Positions 7,706-8,063 of a stretch of 8,063 nt of DNA are shown here, one piece after another. How positions within the stretch are numbered: position 1 is the first letter of the stretch; the number at the start of each line of letters is the position of its first letter. The DNA is taken from contig JAFZJT010000024.1 of assembly GCA_017553815.1 (NCBI GenBank), forward strand, positions 1 to 8,063. The letters are read 5' to 3'. This DNA comes from Clostridia bacterium (GTDB taxonomy: Bacteria > Bacillota_A > Clostridia > Christensenellales > CAG-138). Made by a program: the position numbers and the translations under genes. The notes under the pieces are model-generated. The model was not told the origin of the DNA. It worked only from the letters and a program-made list of their open reading frames with translations, and made no database searches.

Positions 7706-7933
7706 TTATTCTCCTTGTTTGCGATTGAATTTTTCGGTTACGATTCTTGCAAATTCTTCAAAGTCGAATCCCTGATAAGTTTTCTCTGGGTCGGCTGCAT
7801 TGAAAAAGCAGGTTGGAATTTTCTTCAGATACAGATTCAGTTCGATGCAGGGCGAACAGCCTTCACTGTGATTGGACGGGTGCCTTGGACAGCTCGTTTT
7901 GGTGCACGTGCAAAAATCTTGGACGTTGCTCAT
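7706..7933 (-). CDS. Small six-cysteine protein, DUF6485-like, function unknown
   Basis: This is a 75-residue soluble protein with no signal peptide or membrane segment. Its N-terminal half holds six cysteines in the pattern C-X-C-X4-C-X10-C-X2-C-X12-C (C8, C10, C15, C26, C29, C42), with H18 and H22 between them. The second half is an acidic and basic helix-like tail (about 50-75) without cysteine. The CxC, CPRH, CxxC and final PTC pieces resemble small Clostridia proteins that I recall as DUF6485, but I cannot run a search. The arrangement suggests metal binding or a structural zinc site; thiol chemistry is also possible. I place the start at 7933 because it has the best-spaced ribosome binding site. 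A start at 7984 would lie about 11 nt from the predicted transcription start and lacks any such site. It is the first gene of the operon, and its last codons carry the ribosome binding site of the RidA-family gene 2 nt downstream. Confidence 0.75.
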   Translation of the reverse strand: MSNVQDFCTCTKTSCPRHPSNHSEGCSPCIELNLYLKKIPTCFFNAADPEKTYQGFDFEEFARIVTEKFNRKQGE

Positions 7934-7942
7934 AATCATGTT

Positions 7943-7948
7943 CCCCCC
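7943..7948 (-). promoter_or_regulatory. Poly-G ribosome binding site that decides the first gene's start
   Basis: On the minus strand a run of six G residues followed by AA stands 9 nt before the ATG at 7931-7933, and only 3 nt before an alternative in-frame ATG at 7937-7939. The 9-nt spacing favours the inner ATG. The run can pair with the CCUCC of 16S rRNA only through a mix of G:C and G:U pairs, unlike the clean AGGAGG-type sites of the other genes. A small hairpin (arms 7949-7954 and 7960-7965, 6 bp, 5-nt loop) lies directly upstream of it in the leader. Confidence 0.6.
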
Positions 7949-8001
7949 GAAACACAAGTTGTTTCTGAAAACCTCTCTGAACATATCAGTTCTATGTTTA
8001 C

Positions 8002-8030
8002 ATTATAATAACCCTTTGCAGCATAGTCAA
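8002..8030 (-). promoter_or_regulatory. SigA/sigma-70-type promoter for the whole operon
   Basis: Read on the minus strand, TTGACT (8025-8030, five of six matches to the -35 consensus) is followed by a spacer of exactly 17 bases and a perfect TATAAT (8002-8007). The predicted start of transcription is near 7994-7996, about 60 nt before the first gene's chosen start codon. The DNA upstream of the -35 box (about 8035-8063) is very A/T-rich, as in an UP element. This is the only good promoter I see in the window, and the close packing downstream suggests that it drives all nine genes. Box sequences and spacing are seen directly; activity is inferred. Confidence 0.85.
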
Positions 8031-8063
8031 GAGGTTTATTGGGTTCATAAAAATATATTTTTA

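Noticed and set aside
7934..7984. Upstream start at 7984 for the small cysteine-rich protein
   Set aside because: That ATG lies only about 11 nt from the predicted transcription start, has no ribosome binding site, and would add 17 residues encoded by what looks like leader RNA.
8048..8063. Perfect 16-bp A/T palindrome at the window edge
   Set aside because: It is made only of A and T in an A/T-rich upstream region and is cut off by the window end, so it is not distinguishable from chance or UP-element composition.

Overview
The window is one strand-uniform gene cluster. Nine genes all read on the minus strand, so transcription runs from the high-coordinate end toward position 1. They are packed with gaps of 1-26 nt or 4-nt overlaps, except for one 76-nt gap that holds a strong hairpin. 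No RNA gene, mobile element, CRISPR array or coding sequence on the plus strand is supported, and no stretch longer than 300 bases lacks a gene. The strong AGGAGG-type ribosome binding sites, the lipoprotein solute-binding protein, a small cysteine-rich protein of a type I associate with Clostridia, and the middling GC content suggest an anaerobic, possibly gut-associated Firmicutes/Clostridia-type bacterium. This taxonomic call is inference only.

Layout in transcription order. A near-consensus housekeeping promoter (8002-8030) is followed by a leader of about 60 nt. Next come a 75-residue six-cysteine protein (7706-7933), a RidA/YjgF-family protein (7245-7703) and a family 5 solute-binding lipoprotein (5470-7218). 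A perfect 12-bp hairpin with a short U-tract follows at 5418-5460. Then come two Dpp/Opp-type permeases (4476-5393 and 3491-4465) and two Dpp/Opp-type ATPases (2448-3494 and 1492-2451). The cluster continues with a MalY/PatB-family PLP enzyme (303-1484) and the first 100 codons of a further gene that leaves the window (1-301). That last gene weakly resembles the N-terminal domain of M61/M1-type aminopeptidases.

How the genes may work together. The five transport genes make a complete peptide-type ABC importer. MalY/PatB enzymes typically cleave the C-S bond of cysteine conjugates or cystathionine, and the chemistry passes through 2-aminoacrylate. RidA-family proteins are known to deaminate 2-aminoacrylate-type enamines/imines. 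A peptide importer, a C-S lyase and a RidA protein in one operon, possibly with a peptidase at the end, therefore make a coherent proposal: import of cysteine-containing or S-conjugated peptides, release of the amino acid, C-S cleavage, and quenching of the reactive intermediate. The first gene, a small cysteine-rich protein of unknown function, would be an uncharacterised partner. The individual families are well known; the combination and the role of the small protein are the points to test.
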